46,606 bases of DNA. It comes from Microbulbifer aggregans (GTDB lineage Bacteria > Pseudomonadota > Gammaproteobacteria > Pseudomonadales > Cellvibrionaceae). The position numbers were made by a program, and so were the translations under genes. The notes under the pieces are model-generated. The model made no database searches and was not told the origin of the DNA. It saw nothing but the letters and a program-made list of their open reading frames with translations. The DNA lies in contig NZ_JAIVKK010000015.1 in assembly GCF_020524005.1 (NCBI RefSeq), positions 1 to 46,606 on the forward strand, given 5' to 3'. This document shows positions 15,711-25,631 of this stretch, in pieces (the stretch's first letter is position 1; every line of letters begins with the position of its first letter).

Positions 15711-17076
15711 TGCTCGCGGAGGCCGGTAACAGCTGGGCGAAATTGGCGCCGGTAGGGTATTCGCCGGCGCTCCAACCGAGTCTTACCGCCACGGTGTTCG
15801 TGGATGGTGAGATCATTACGACCTGTTTGCGGTTGCCCAGCATGAAGTAGGCACCCGCAGGCAATTCCGGGAAGCGCAGCTCGTCGCCATTGCTGTTCAG
15901 CCAGAACTGGTAGCCGTAGCCGGGCTCATTCTCACTCGAATTCGGTGCTTGGGCGCGTGTCACCCAATCTTCACTGAGCAACTGCTGGTTTTGCCATTGC
16001 CCCTTGTTCAGCATGAGCTGGCCAAGGCGGGCCCAGTCACGGGCGGAAGCGTAGATATACGAGCTGCCCACGAACACACCGCTCGGATCGAGTTCAAACA
16101 CCGTATCGCGCATTCCCAGCGGGCGCAGAATTTCATTGCGGAAAAAGTCCACGCTGTTTTGGGGACTTTCCCCCAGGCGTTTGCCGATCCAGCGTGCCAG
16201 CAGGTTGGTGGTGCCGGAGGAATAAGAAAAGTGCGTACCCGGTGCGTGTTCGGCTGGGCTTGCCAGCGCTACGCCTGAGGCACTGTCGGTATTGAACAGC
16301 ATGCGGGTCGCGTCGCTACCGGGCGCATAGGTTTCGTCAAAGGCGAGACCTGAGGACATGTGCAGCAGGTCGTCCAGGGTGATTGCCGCCCGCGCATCAT
16401 TCTTCCACTGAGTAAATACCGGTAAGGGTTCGCCGGTCACCAGGTCCAGCTGTTCCAGCCGTCCGATCATCATTGCGGTGAGGCTCTTGCCCATGGACCA
16501 GCCCAGCAATGGGGTGTGTGGGCCGATCCCCTCTGCATAGGACTCGGCCACCAGTTCACCATCCTGAATCAGTACCAGCGCGCGGGTCTGGAAACCGGCG
16601 GCGTTGTCTGCGGCGAGCAGCGCGTCGAGCTTTTGTTGCCACTCGGGATCTGTGTTGGGTGCGCCATTGCCGGCGGGCCAGGGTGCGTCCGATGGCGCCA
16701 GTTCGGTGAACGTGATCCGGTCCAGTGGCCCGGTATCGCCGATATCCAGGGTGCAGCCCAGGTCTTCCCGGTAGCTGGCACTGGTATGGCCGAGGCCAAG
16801 TAGCGAGGCGCTGACCTTCTGTGCGCTCTCGTCGTACTCCAGGTTCAGCAGCTGGTTGGCCGGTGAGTAGGAGGCGAGGTCCTCAAGGTTCTGTTCTGGA
16901 GAAAACCCGGATACAAAGCGCCCGGAACAGGCCAGTTTGGCGCCCATGCCAGTGGCGACTTCCACCGCTGCGCCTAGCTTGGTAATGGAGAAGCCGAGCA
17001 GGGTTGGCGCAAGCAGGGTAAGTGCAACGGCCAGGGTGGCAATGCCGGCGAGGGCGGTGAGCAGAATTTTTTTCAT
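15682..17076 (-). CDS. Beta-lactamase-family serine hydrolase
   Basis: A 464-residue class C beta-lactamase-fold protein. The N-terminal hydrophobic segment (~5-30) is a signal peptide or membrane anchor. Ser194-Met-Gly-Lys197 is the SxxK nucleophile motif and Tyr285-Ser-Ser the YxS-like motif. LLHMSSGLAFDE, FFRNEILRPLGMRDT and SARDWARLGQLMLNKG are family landmarks. Members include esterases, D-aminopeptidases and 6-aminohexanoate-dimer hydrolases; true beta-lactamase activity is not implied. It would act in the periplasm. It overlaps the DUF533 gene tail to tail by 29 bases. Confidence 0.85.
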   Translation of the reverse strand: MKKILLTALAGIATLAVALTLLAPTLLGFSITKLGAAVEVATGMGAKLACSGRFVSGFSPEQNLEDLASYSPANQLLNLEYDESAQKVSASLLGLGHTSASYREDLGCTLDIGDTGPLDRITFTELAPSDAPWPAGNGAPNTDPEWQQKLDALLAADNAAGFQTRALVLIQDGELVAESYAEGIGPHTPLLGWSMGKSLTAMMIGRLEQLDLVTGEPLPVFTQWKNDARAAITLDDLLHMSSGLAFDETYAPGSDATRMLFNTDSASGVALASPAEHAPGTHFSYSSGTTNLLARWIGKRLGESPQNSVDFFRNEILRPLGMRDTVFELDPSGVFVGSSYIYASARDWARLGQLMLNKGQWQNQQLLSEDWVTRAQAPNSSENEPGYGYQFWLNSNGDELRFPELPAGAYFMLGNRKQVVMISPSTNTVAVRLGWSAGEYPTGANFAQLLPASASTTPEESAAR

Positions 17077-17228
17077 TGTTATTGTTTTCTCTCAAAACTC
17101 AAAGAGGGTGGTTCGGCGTGCATGACTTCGAGGATTTTAACAATCGGGATGTTGAAGTCGGCAGGTTAAGGGCGGCCAAGAATGTCGGTTTTAGGGGTAA
17201 GGTTTTCAAGGAGTTGGGTTGCCGCGAA

Positions 17229-17345
17229 GGTGCCGATACCGGGTATAGCTTTGTGAGACCGTCTGCGGCCAGGACGGCCGCAGCCGAGCCCCCAGGGATG
17301 GGTTCACGGCGTGTCTCACAAAGCTATACCCGGTAGCGGTACCGC
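17229..17345. repeat. Long intergenic palindrome, copy A
   Basis: Outer arms 17238-17259 and 17313-17334 are perfectly complementary over 22 bases. Inside lie a second hairpin (CTGCGGCC at 17263-17270 with GGCCGCAG at 17276-17283) and a core at 17286-17312 containing GGGATGGGTTCACGGCGT. The core is shared at 25 of 27 positions with copy B at 26566-26592. It lies just past the recQ stop codon, so it is likely a transcript end for recQ. Confidence 0.85.
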
Positions 17346-17366
17346 CACCGACGATTAGGAGGTTAC

Positions 17367-19205
17367 CTAGCTTTCGGCAAAGTCTGCCAAAAGCTGTAAG
17401 AAGTCGTCACCGAAGCGCTCCAGCTTGCTGTCACCGATGCCGGAAATCGCGAGCATTTCTTCGCGGTTGCGTGGCTTGGCGCTGAGCATTTCCCGCAGGG
17501 TTGCATCGTGGAATACGACATAGGGCGGTACGCCGCGCTCTTCTGCCAGTTGCTTACGCAGTGAGCGCAGTGCGTCCCAAAGGGGTTGGTCTTCCGGCGT
17601 CAGTTCCTGCTCTGCGTGCGCTCGCGACTGGGCTCTTGTTGTCTTGGGGGCAGGCTTTGGCAGAGTGCGCAGATAGAGCGGCTCTTCATCGCGCAGTACC
17701 GGGCGGCATAGCTCGGTCAATTGCAGGGCATTGAAGGCTTCGGCATTGACCCGCAGGTAACCCTGCACCACCAGTTGTCGGGTAATTGCTCGCCACTCAT
17801 TGGCGCTCAGGCCGGTGCCAATGCCGTAGGTAGACACCTGCTGGTGCTCGAACTGGCGCACTTTTTCAGTATCTGCGCCGCGCAGTACATCGATCACATG
17901 GGCGGCGCCAAAGCGCTGTCCGGTGCGGTATATGCACGACATCAGCTTGCGTGCGGCCTCGCTGGCATCCCAGGTGGCGGGTGGCTCCAGGCAGGTATCG
18001 CAATTGCCGCAATCTGCGGCCAACTCTTCCTCGAAATAGCGCAGCAGGGCACGGCGCCGGCAACTGGTGATTTCACAGAGGCCGAGCATGGCATCCAGTC
18101 GTTGCCGCTCCTGGCGCTTGTGCTCTTCGCTACCTTCGGACATGGCTGCCATCTGGCTGAGTTTCACCACGTCTTCCAGTCCGTAGAGCAGCAGGGCAGT
18201 GGCTGGCTCCCCATCGCGGCCGGCGCGGCCGGTTTCCTGGTAGTAGGCCTCGACGCTTTTCGGCAGATCCAGGTGGGCGACAAAGCGCACATCGGGCTTG
18301 TCGATGCCCATGCCGAAGGCAATGGTCGCTACAACAATTACGCCTTCTTCACGCAGGAAGCGTCGCTGGTGATCGGCGCGCACATTGGTTGGGAGCCCCG
18401 CGTGGTAGGGCAGGGCATTGAACCCCTGTTCCTGTAACCAGGCTGCGGTGGACTCCACCTTGCTGCGGGACAGGCAGTACACCACACCGGCATTCCCCTC
18501 CTGCTCGCTGCGCAGAAACTGCAGCAGCTGGCGCTTCGGGTTGCTCTTGGCGGTAATGCGGTACTGGATATTCGGCCGGTCAAAACTGCTGACAAAGTGG
18601 CGGGCGCTCTGCAGGTCCAGGCGGCTGGCTATCTCGCGACGCGTGCGCTGGTCGGCGGTGGCGGTTAGCGCGACTCGTGGCACCTGTGGAAAGCGCTGGT
18701 GCAGGCAGGACAACTGCAGGTAGTCGGCGCGGAAATCGTGCCCCCACTGGCTCACACAGTGGGCCTCGTCGATCGCGAACAGGGAGATATTGGCACGGGT
18801 CAACAGGTCGAGCGTGCGCGGCTGCAGCAGACGCTCTGGCGCCAGATACAGCAGTTCCAGTTCGCCGCGCATCAGGCGCGCTTCAATATCCTGCGCTTCT
18901 TCGAACGCGAGGGAAGAGTTCAGGAACTCTGCCGCTACCCCGGCCGCGCGCAGGGCTTCCACCTGATCCTGCATGAGGGCGATCAGGGGGGAAATCACCA
19001 CGCCGCAGCCGGGGCGGGCGAGGGCGGGGATTTGATAACACAACGACTTGCCACCGCCGGTCGGCATCAGTACCAGTGCGTCACCACCGTCGACCAGGGT
19101 TTCGATAATGGCCTGCTGGTCCCCCCTGAATCCGCTGTACCCGAAGGTGTGCTCAAGGATGTATTCGGGGGTGTTGGGCGCTGTGGCGGTGGCTGATTCT
19201 GTCAT
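17367..19205 (-). CDS. recQ: ATP-dependent DNA helicase RecQ
   Basis: A 612-residue superfamily 2 helicase that unwinds DNA 3' to 5' in RecF-pathway repair. Motif I is [12 protein letters not shown] (~51-62), motif II is [13 protein letters not shown] (~147-159), motif III LTATAD, motif [12 protein letters not shown]. The RecQ C-terminal region holds zinc-binding cysteines ([15 protein letters not shown]...DCGNCDTC, ~375-407) and a winged helix, and the last ~75 residues form the HRDC domain ([26 protein letters not shown]). Length and order are those of E. coli RecQ. It stands alone, ending at palindrome A. Confidence 0.97.
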   Translation of the reverse strand: MTESATATAPNTPEYILEHTFGYSGFRGDQQAIIETLVDGGDALVLMPTGGGKSLCYQIPALARPGCGVVISPLIALMQDQVEALRAAGVAAEFLNSSLAFEEAQDIEARLMRGELELLYLAPERLLQPRTLDLLTRANISLFAIDEAHCVSQWGHDFRADYLQLSCLHQRFPQVPRVALTATADQRTRREIASRLDLQSARHFVSSFDRPNIQYRITAKSNPKRQLLQFLRSEQEGNAGVVYCLSRSKVESTAAWLQEQGFNALPYHAGLPTNVRADHQRRFLREEGVIVVATIAFGMGIDKPDVRFVAHLDLPKSVEAYYQETGRAGRDGEPATALLLYGLEDVVKLSQMAAMSEGSEEHKRQERQRLDAMLGLCEITSCRRRALLRYFEEELAADCGNCDTCLEPPATWDASEAARKLMSCIYRTGQRFGAAHVIDVLRGADTEKVRQFEHQQVSTYGIGTGLSANEWRAITRQLVVQGYLRVNAEAFNALQLTELCRPVLRDEEPLYLRTLPKPAPKTTRAQSRAHAEQELTPEDQPLWDALRSLRKQLAEERGVPPYVVFHDATLREMLSAKPRNREEMLAISGIGDSKLERFGDDFLQLLADFAES

Positions 19206-19338
19206 GGGGCGGGAGTATACCCGTGGCGGTAGTCATGGGCGAACTGGATATACTCGACTCGGAGTACCTGTCGGAAGGATCTAAAACATCCGTACCAACG
19301 GTTGGCGCGGCTTCCAGCACAGCGTACTTTACTTGAAC

Positions 19339-19344
19339 TATAAT
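19339..19344 (+). promoter_or_regulatory. Candidate -10 box before the lipoprotein gene
   Basis: A consensus TATAAT lies 34 bases upstream of the chosen start. No good -35 box is found at 16-18 bases, so the call is tentative. Confidence 0.35.
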
Positions 19345-19377
19345 CGCTGCACCGCAGACATAGACAAGGATGAAGCT

Positions 19378-19854
19378 ATGCGCGCAGTAAAGACAACGTT
19401 GATAGGGGTGATCTACAGCCTGATTTGCCTTGGGGGTGCCGCTGGGATCGCGGCGACAGCCGGTTGCTCAACGGCCGCCCCAAGCCCGGTAAATCCTCGT
19501 GCTCTCGCACAGTCCGCCCTGGCGGATACCCACCTCGGCTGGAAGCCGGCGCCGGCCAACCAGCTCAGTTACTCACTTGCGACTTCAAGCGGTATCGCGC
19601 GGATGGAGATGCGCGAGCTGCCGCACGATTTGCAGGCGGTAACGATCGAATTGCCCGGCATGCGGAATATCGAGGGGGTCCAGTGGCAGGCGGCCAGTGG
19701 GGATCACGCACTGCTGTTTGACGGTGGCGAGGGCGCCGACGGCGTGACCGTCAAGCGTCGGCAGCGTGGCTATACCCTGGAGGTGCAGGGGGCTGCGCTG
19801 GATACCATTCGTACGGGCGGGTTCCTGACGGTGATTGACTATTACCGTAACTGA
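19378..19854 (+). CDS. Hypothetical lipoprotein
   Basis: A 158-residue protein, not recognised. The N-terminus (MRAVKTTLIGVIYSLICLGGAAGIAATAGCS) is a lipoprotein signal peptide whose lipobox is ATAGC, giving a lipid-modified Cys near residue 29. The mature part is probably beta-rich (MEMRELPHDLQAVTIELPGM, VTVKRRQRGYTLEVQG) and ends TGGFLTVIDYYRN. ATG 19378 is chosen because AAGGA lies seven bases before it; an earlier in-frame ATG would put charged residues before the signal. The 3' end overlaps the converging cyclotransferase-like gene by 13 bases. Confidence 0.7.
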   Translation: MRAVKTTLIGVIYSLICLGGAAGIAATAGCSTAAPSPVNPRALAQSALADTHLGWKPAPANQLSYSLATSSGIARMEMRELPHDLQAVTIELPGMRNIEGVQWQAASGDHALLFDGGEGADGVTVKRRQRGYTLEVQGAALDTIRTGGFLTVIDYYRN

Positions 19855-20675
19855 TTGGCTGCTGGCGCCGGCAGTTCGAATCCGAGTCCCTGTGGGCGGA
19901 TCAAATACAGGGCGGGCCAGTATTTCCCGGTGACCCAGAGGCCGTTTCGGGCCTGATCCCAGGCTATTCCGTTGGCCACAGCATCCACATCCCGTCTGGC
20001 GCCGAGCGACTTTCTCAATAGCTGTTGCAGATCCAGTACGCCTTTCACTCTTCCGCTTTGCGGGTCGATGGCGATGACCCGGGAATCCATCCAGATATTG
20101 GCCCAGATGAGCCCGTGGGCATATTCCAGTTCGTTCAGGCGCGTCCAGCGCTCGTTGCCGCCGTGTACTTTGAGTTGGCGGATTACCCGGAAATCTGTTG
20201 GGTCGCGAAACGTCAGTTCGTCACTGCCGTTGCTCATGATGAGCTGTTGGTCATTGCTGGTCAGCCCCCAGCCTTCGCCCTGATAGTCCCGGGTGTGCAG
20301 CAGCTTCAGGGTATTGCGGTCATAGACCTGTACTTCACCCGCGCGATAGGTCAAAAGAAAGACCTGATCGCCGAACACGGCGAGACCTTCGGCGAAGCGA
20401 TTGGCTGCGAGCCACTTGCGCTTTACGGGTTGCCCTCCGGGGTCGGTATACTCAGCCAGCCAGGAGCGGCCATAGAGACCGCTGCTTTCCAGCCAGCGCT
20501 CACCGTCAAAAAACAGGCCCTGGGTAAAATGGTCTGCGGGACGATCGCGCTGATCCAGAATCTCATATTGGAATTCGCCGGGAGGAAGATCCTGTGCGAG
20601 TACCGTCCCTGATGGGACAGCGATTAGCACAAGGAAGAAGAGTTTCAGTGTCGACAGAGCACGGTTCATACACAT
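19842..20675 (-). CDS. Glutamine cyclotransferase-like exported protein
   Basis: A 277-residue protein of the glutaminyl-peptide cyclotransferase family (COG3823 type). A signal peptide (FFLVLIAVPSGTVLAQ) ends near residue 28. The mature part is a beta propeller with the landmarks FTQGLFFDGERWLESSGLYGRS, EGWGLTSNDQQLIMSNGSDEL, LNELEYAHGLIWANIW and ANGIAWDQARNGLWVTGKYWP. The plant enzyme turns N-terminal Gln into pyroglutamate; bacterial members are presumed, not proven, to do so. It would act in the periplasm. Starts at 20675 or 20669 are both possible. No operon partner. Confidence 0.85.
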   Translation of the reverse strand: MCMNRALSTLKLFFLVLIAVPSGTVLAQDLPPGEFQYEILDQRDRPADHFTQGLFFDGERWLESSGLYGRSWLAEYTDPGGQPVKRKWLAANRFAEGLAVFGDQVFLLTYRAGEVQVYDRNTLKLLHTRDYQGEGWGLTSNDQQLIMSNGSDELTFRDPTDFRVIRQLKVHGGNERWTRLNELEYAHGLIWANIWMDSRVIAIDPQSGRVKGVLDLQQLLRKSLGARRDVDAVANGIAWDQARNGLWVTGKYWPALYLIRPQGLGFELPAPAANQLR

Positions 20676-20761
20676 TCAGTTTTTGTTTATTTATTAAGTG
20701 GTACGCTAGCGGCCACTTTGTCCCTCAATTGGCCGTGCTGTAACTTTTTGTAGTTTTACTT

Positions 20762-21391
20762 ATGACCCGAATAAAAGCATTTGTGACCCTGACCCTGTTG
20801 GGGGGGCTGGCGGTGGTTCTGCCCATCGCCATTTTTATCCTGCTGTTCCAGTGGCTGTTCGGCCAGATCAGCGAGTTGGTGGCCCCGGTTACCCAGTGGA
20901 TGGAAGCTCATACAAACTTCAAGGATACCTTCGCGCAGCTGCTGGTGATAGGTCTCATTATGGGGGTGTGTTTCCTGATCGGCCTGCTGGTAAAAACCAG
21001 TGTTGGCCGCTGGGCTCATCGCCACCTGGATTACTGGTTTGGCCGGCTGGCGCCGGGGTACAACACCATCAAAGATGTGGTGCTGCAGTTTATCGGCGGC
21101 GCCGGCAGTGAAGGGGTGTTATCCGGGCCGGTGGCGCGGGCGCGTATCCACGGGGCGGATAACCCGCTTTCCGTTACCGCTATTGTCACTTCCCAGCATG
21201 CCAATGGCGACTTCACCGTTTACGTACCCACCGCGCCGGTGCCAACGTCTGGCTTCGTATACCATTTGCCGCCGGAGTGTGTGGAGATCCTGCCGCATGT
21301 TTCGGTGGAGGCGGCGATGAAATCCATCGTGGCCTGCGGCTCGGGCAGCGGCAACCTGCTGCAACCGCCGGCAGCCGAGGCGACGGTTTAA
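20762..21391 (+). CDS. DUF502 membrane protein
   Basis: A 209-residue protein of the DUF502 family. Two hydrophobic segments, ~8-30 (TLLGGLAVVLPIAIFILLFQWLF) and ~58-80 (FAQLLVIGLIMGVCFLIGLLV), are followed by a conserved soluble region (PGYNTIKDVVLQFIG, TVYVPTAPVPTSGFVYHLPPECV, SVEAAMKSIVACGSG). The function is unknown. A plant relative (LCV/COV1) affects vascular patterning, which does not help here. The stop codon overlaps the converging mnmC stop by four bases. Confidence 0.9.
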   Translation: MTRIKAFVTLTLLGGLAVVLPIAIFILLFQWLFGQISELVAPVTQWMEAHTNFKDTFAQLLVIGLIMGVCFLIGLLVKTSVGRWAHRHLDYWFGRLAPGYNTIKDVVLQFIGGAGSEGVLSGPVARARIHGADNPLSVTAIVTSQHANGDFTVYVPTAPVPTSGFVYHLPPECVEILPHVSVEAAMKSIVACGSGSGNLLQPPAAEATV

Positions 21392-23457
21392 ATCGCCAGC
21401 GGCCTGTTTTTGCCCAGTGTGCGAATCGCAAAGCGCATCGGGTGCAGTGCCTGAACCATGTCCAGCGGTGCCGGCATCACTTCGCCGCTGACCCAGGCGG
21501 CCACCACTTCCGCCGCCAGCGGTGCGTAGGTAAATCCTCTTGATCCCAGGCCCGCCAGTACAAACAGGTTGTGCTGGTAGGGCGTGCGCTGATCGATCAA
21601 TAGCTTGCGATTTTTTCGCAGCGCGCCGTAGGTGTCTTCCAGTTTCTCCCAGCTCGCCACCGGGCCGGCCATCGGCAGGTAGTCCGGGGTGGCGGCACGC
21701 AGTGCGGCGCGCCCCCGCAAGCCTTGAGTGGCATTCTGGGTGGCAAAGTCTTCGGCAATGCCTGGCAGCAGCTCTGCGAGGGTATCCAGGTTTTCCAGAT
21801 GTTCCTCACTCCGGATTTCGGTTTCGGTCTGCTTAAGCTTGAACGTCGCCCCGAAACTGTGCTGCTGGTTATGGGCCGGTGCGATATAGCCTTCACCGCA
21901 CAGGGCCAGCTTCAGCGCACGGGACTTCTCGGTTGCTTCGGCAAAGGACACCTGCCCGCGAATCGGTTGCAGCGGTAGTGGTGCGGTCTGGGGAAAGCGG
22001 TGATTAAAGTTGGCACTGCACAGGATCACCGCGTCCGCATGTAGCTCGTCAGTGACGGTTTCGATACGCCAGCCGTCGTCCGCCGGCGCGATGCTGGCTA
22101 TCTCTGTGTTGCAATGCACTTCAATATTTGGGTGGTTCAGCAGCGTGCTGCACACCTGTCGCGGTTGCAGCCAGCCAGCATGGGGGAAGTACAGGCCGGG
22201 AACGCTGAGTTCGGTGCCGGCCAGTGCTGAAGCCTGCCCGGCGCTGACCGGGCGTGCCAGCGGGGAATCTTTATCCAGCGCCAAACGTTTGGTGATTTGC
22301 TGCTGAAGCTGTTCTTCCTTTTCGGACTGCGCCAGTTGCAGCAGGCCGTCAAAACTTACGGCCTTGGGGCAACGGGACGCGTAAAAGCGCTGTGCATACT
22401 GCAAAGCGTGCAGATTGAAGTCGCCGTTGGGGCCGGGCTTTGGCGACAGCTTGGCGTAAAGGATGCCCTGGTCATTGCCGGAGGCACCGCTGCCGGGGGC
22501 GTCGCCACGCTCGAAAACCCGAACGGAAAAATTGCGCTCCGCCAGCGCGCGGGCGACGGAAGCGCCGGCGATCCCCGCGCCGATGACAGCGATGCTTTGC
22601 GGTTTGTCCGATGGCTTGCCTGTATTTGCCTCTGGCAGGTGCCATGGGGTCGTACAGTGTGTGTGGTTGAGGGGTGTTTCCGGTTGCACCAGTTTGCCCC
22701 GTAACATCTCCCGCTTACGTCCGAATCCCGGGACTTTTTCCAGTTCGAAACCGACGCCTTTCAGGCCCCGTTTGACGATGCCGGCACAGGTGAACGTGGC
22801 AAATGTGGCCTCGGGTGCGCTCAGTGCTGCGATGGCCTGGAATAATGCTTCGCTCCACATATCGGGGTTTTTGGAGGGCGCGAACCCATCCAGGAACCAG
22901 GCGTCTACGGCAGCATCGCGCTGCGGGTCGTCGAGCAGCAGGCTGTGGAAGCCGGCACTGGCTTCGCCAATCACCAGGGTCAGGTGAATGCCTCGCCCCA
23001 GGTTGAGCCTGTGCACCCCGGATCCCAAAAAGTGCGGATATTGCGCGATCAGCTGCGCGCTAAATTCGGAAAGTTCCGGCCAGAGCGCGAGGGCGCGGGT
23101 GAGGTCTTCGTGGTGCAGGGGGAATTTTTCCACGCTGACAAAGTGCAGTTGCGCATCCCGAGGGGCGTGTTCCCACCACAGCTGCCAGGCGGCGAGAAAG
23201 TTGAGACCGGTGCCGAAGCCGGTTTCACCAATCGTGAAACGTTGCCCCGGTTGCAGTGCCTGCCAGCGTTCCGCCAGATCGTTTTGGGCGAGGAACACGT
23301 GGCGGGTCTCTTCCAGCCCGGACGCAGTGGAAAAATAGATGTCGTCGAATGCGCTGGAGACCGGTTGGCCATTCTCCCGCCACTCCAGTTCGGCGTGCTG
23401 CGTGCGGCCACCAGGGCCGGTTGAGTCGCCGCGCTTGCCTTGATCGTTTTCAGACAT
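21388..23457 (-). CDS. mnmC: Bifunctional tRNA modification enzyme MnmC
   Basis: A 689-residue fusion that completes mnm5s2U at the wobble base of tRNA. The N-terminal half (~20-265) is the SAM-dependent methyltransferase (MnmD; FTIGETGFGTGLNFLAAWQLW, DAWFLDGFAPSKNPDMWSE). The C-terminal half (~285-660) is the FAD-dependent oxidoreductase (IAVIGAGIAGASVARALAERNF then VFERGDAPGSGASGNDQG), which removes the carboxymethyl group. Length and fusion order match E. coli MnmC. It is the last gene of a leftward cluster, 12 bases after fldB. Confidence 0.95.
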   Translation of the reverse strand: MSENDQGKRGDSTGPGGRTQHAELEWRENGQPVSSAFDDIYFSTASGLEETRHVFLAQNDLAERWQALQPGQRFTIGETGFGTGLNFLAAWQLWWEHAPRDAQLHFVSVEKFPLHHEDLTRALALWPELSEFSAQLIAQYPHFLGSGVHRLNLGRGIHLTLVIGEASAGFHSLLLDDPQRDAAVDAWFLDGFAPSKNPDMWSEALFQAIAALSAPEATFATFTCAGIVKRGLKGVGFELEKVPGFGRKREMLRGKLVQPETPLNHTHCTTPWHLPEANTGKPSDKPQSIAVIGAGIAGASVARALAERNFSVRVFERGDAPGSGASGNDQGILYAKLSPKPGPNGDFNLHALQYAQRFYASRCPKAVSFDGLLQLAQSEKEEQLQQQITKRLALDKDSPLARPVSAGQASALAGTELSVPGLYFPHAGWLQPRQVCSTLLNHPNIEVHCNTEIASIAPADDGWRIETVTDELHADAVILCSANFNHRFPQTAPLPLQPIRGQVSFAEATEKSRALKLALCGEGYIAPAHNQQHSFGATFKLKQTETEIRSEEHLENLDTLAELLPGIAEDFATQNATQGLRGRAALRAATPDYLPMAGPVASWEKLEDTYGALRKNRKLLIDQRTPYQHNLFVLAGLGSRGFTYAPLAAEVVAAWVSGEVMPAPLDMVQALHPMRFAIRTLGKNRPLAI

Positions 23458-23469
23458 GGAGAATGCCGG

Positions 23470-23991
23470 TTACTTGAGGCCGAACTCGCGCATGATTTGC
23501 GCGCACCATTGGTCGAGGCGCTCGTCGGAGCGTTCGAACTCATTCTCTTCGTCCAGGGCGAGGCCGACGAAGTGACTGCCATCCGGCGTCAAACCCTTGG
23601 ATTCTTCAAATTCATAGCCCTCGGCGGGCCAGTAACCCACGGCCTTGGCGCCAATGGCGATGGCCTGCGCGTGCAGATATCCGAGCGCATCCTGGTACCA
23701 CTGAGGGTAGCCTTCCTGATCGCCGAGGCCATAGAGGGCCACGGTTTTGCCGCTCAGGTCCAGCTGTCCGAGTTGGTCCCAGCAGTTTTCCCAGTCTTCC
23801 TGGAGTTCACCGTAGTCCCAGGTGGGGATACCGAGAATCAGAAAGTCATACTCCTGCATCTGGGTAATGTCATCATCTGCAACATTGTGCAGGTCGATCC
23901 ACTCCTCGCCGATACGATCGCGGATTTTCTCCGCGGCCATTTCGGTGTAGCAGGTGCTGGAGCCGTAAAAAAGTCCGATAGGTGCGCGCAT
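23470..23991 (-). CDS. fldB: Flavodoxin FldB
   Basis: A 173-residue long-chain flavodoxin: [16 protein letters not shown] is the FMN phosphate loop, [18 protein letters not shown] the 50s-type loop with the stacking Trp, and [19 protein letters not shown] the 90s loop. The overall acidic composition is typical of the group. It carries electrons at low potential for enzymes such as ribonucleotide reductase activators. FldB rather than FldA is inferred from the pattern. It lies between trmL and mnmC in the same direction. Confidence 0.9.
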   Translation of the reverse strand: MRAPIGLFYGSSTCYTEMAAEKIRDRIGEEWIDLHNVADDDITQMQEYDFLILGIPTWDYGELQEDWENCWDQLGQLDLSGKTVALYGLGDQEGYPQWYQDALGYLHAQAIAIGAKAVGYWPAEGYEFEESKGLTPDGSHFVGLALDEENEFERSDERLDQWCAQIMREFGLK

Positions 23992-24025
23992 AAACAGTAC
24001 AGCGTTGATTCAGTCGCGGGCCGTG

Positions 24026-24493
24026 TCAGCCCTGAGCGTTAACGTAACCCAGCTGTCGCCAGGCTTCATAGATGACGATGGCCGCAGCATTCGACAGGTT
24101 AATGCTGCGGCTGTTGGCGCACATGGGAATGCGCAGGGTGTTTTCTTCACCGGTCATGGCGAGAAAGTCCGCCGGCAGGCCGCGGGTCTCCGGGCCAAAC
24201 ACGATGGCGTCGCCGGACTCGAACGCAACTTCCGAGTGCGGGCGGCGACCCTTGGTGGACAGGGCCAGGACCCGGGAGGGCTGTTCGGCGTCGACGAATG
24301 CCTGCCAGTCCCGGTGGCGTACTACACGGCTGTATTCCGCGTAATCGAGACCGGCCCGGCGCAGACGCTTGTCGTCCATGGCGAAGCCCAAAGGCTCGAT
24401 CAGGTGCAGTTCGGCGCCAGTGTTGGCACACAGGCGAATGATGTTGCCGGTATTGGGGGCAATCTCCGGCTGGTAGAGCACAATTTTGAACAT
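24026..24493 (-). CDS. trmL: tRNA (cytidine/uridine-2'-O-)-methyltransferase TrmL
   Basis: A 155-residue SPOUT enzyme that 2'-O-methylates the wobble nucleotide of tRNA-Leu isoacceptors. Motif 1 is [18 protein letters not shown] at the N-terminus. The trefoil-knot SAM site is [10 protein letters not shown] (~98-107), [28 protein letters not shown]. Length fits TrmL rather than longer TrmH-type enzymes. It is 34 bases upstream of fldB; with mnmC two genes down, the cluster modifies the same tRNA position by two routes. Confidence 0.95.
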   Translation of the reverse strand: MFKIVLYQPEIAPNTGNIIRLCANTGAELHLIEPLGFAMDDKRLRRAGLDYAEYSRVVRHRDWQAFVDAEQPSRVLALSTKGRRPHSEVAFESGDAIVFGPETRGLPADFLAMTGEENTLRIPMCANSRSINLSNAAAIVIYEAWRQLGYVNAQG

Positions 24494-24612
24494 CGCTGGA
24501 ATATCGGTTGCTGTTCGCGGGGCCCTGGCATCGGGCTACCGCGATGGTCCTGTTTGCCCTGGGGGCCGGTTTGGGCGCGCCCCGGCTGAGCTGGGGCGCA
24601 AATGGCGGGGGA

Positions 24613-25143
24613 TTATAGCGCGGAGGCGGTCTCTTCGCAGTCGATCTCGACACCGAGTTCGTCGGCGATCTCATCCAGCTCGTCGTGCAGACCGTCAATG
24701 CTGACGTCCTCGGCGACGCTGATGGTGCATTCGGCCGTGAACAGTGGCTCGCCGCTCCAGGGGGTGCTGCTGTATCGGGTGTCGAGGCTTTCCATGTTGA
24801 TATGACGCGCGGCCAGGGCGCGGGATATCTCTCGCACGATGCCCGGACGGTCATTGCCGACCAGTTTCAGGTAAAGCGTCTGGCGGCCGTCGGCGGCGAC
24901 AGCGAGCGTGTCTTCGATCTGTAACTTGAAGTCGGGGCCGGCGAGGTTTTGCAGGGCTTCCTTCAGGCGTTCGCTGCCCTCCGCCGCCACGCTGACGCGC
25001 AGGATCCCTGCGAACTTGCCGGCAAAATGGGCCATGCGGCTGTCTTCCCAGTTGCCGCCGTTTTCGGCAACCGCGGCGGAGAGCATTTCCACCACACCGG
25101 GTTTGTCGTCGCTGATTATGGAGATGACGAAGTGTTGCTGCAT
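24613..25143 (-). CDS. GcvR-like double-ACT protein
   Basis: A 176-residue protein of two ACT domains: residues ~3-80 (HFVISIISDDKPGVVEMLSAAVAENGGNWEDSRM) and ~90-168 (YLKLVGNDRPGIVREISRALAARHINMESLDTRY). This is the layout of GcvR, the glycine-cleavage repressor accessory protein that binds GcvA in E. coli. Without a gcvA or gcv gene near it, the target is inferred, so no symbol is assigned. It is the first gene of the leftward cluster, 119 bases before trmL, and divergent from the thiamine-binding-like gene. Confidence 0.8.
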   Translation of the reverse strand: MQQHFVISIISDDKPGVVEMLSAAVAENGGNWEDSRMAHFAGKFAGILRVSVAAEGSERLKEALQNLAGPDFKLQIEDTLAVAADGRQTLYLKLVGNDRPGIVREISRALAARHINMESLDTRYSSTPWSGEPLFTAECTISVAEDVSIDGLHDELDEIADELGVEIDCEETASAL

Positions 25144-25292
25144 AGGACTTCCTTTTTGGCTCTGCTGTTACACTGAGCTGAATTGTAGCCAGTGTGGCGG
25201 TGAGGGGGCAAAGTCCTTTGGCAAGTTCCTTGGCTGGCCCTGCTAGCAAGCACGTGAGCCATGACGGCCGCTGGAAGCGGATGGAGAAAGGG

Positions 25293-25607
25293 ATGACGGA
25301 AATGAATGTGCATGCGGATCTGTGCCTGATCCCGATTGGCGTCGGAGTTTCAGTGTCGCGCTATGTGGCGGAGTGCCAGAAGGTGTTGCAGGAAGCGGGG
25401 CTGGAGCATCAGATTCATGCCTATGGTACCAATATCGAGGGCGAATGGGATACGGTGATGGCGGCGGTCAAACGCTGCCACGAACGCGTACATGCTCTGG
25501 GTGCTCCGCGAATCAGCACCAGTCTGAAGTTGGGAACCAGAACGGACAGGTCGCAGTCTTTACAAGACAAGGTCAGCAGTGTTGAATCACTGCTGAATGG
25601 AAAGTAG
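25293..25607 (+). CDS. MTH1187-family thiamine-binding-like protein
   Basis: A 104-residue protein of the MTH1187/YqgV family (formerly DUF77): ADLCLIPIGVGVSVSRYVAECQKVL, GLEHQIHAYGTNIEGEWDTVMAAVKRCHE and APRISTSLKLGTRTD are the family landmarks. Structural members bind thiamine or its pyrimidine part as small ferredoxin-like oligomers; a cellular role is not established. Starts at 25281, 25293 and 25302 are possible; 25293 is preferred since GGAG lies six bases upstream. The next gene follows after 24 bases. Confidence 0.8.
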   Translation: MTEMNVHADLCLIPIGVGVSVSRYVAECQKVLQEAGLEHQIHAYGTNIEGEWDTVMAAVKRCHERVHALGAPRISTSLKLGTRTDRSQSLQDKVSSVESLLNGK

Positions 25608-25631
25608 AACGCTAACAATTAAGGAGATTCC

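Noticed and set aside
24147..24854. 235-residue minus-strand ORF across trmL and the gcvR-like gene
   Set aside because: Out-of-frame shadow; both real genes on the same strand have clear family motifs.
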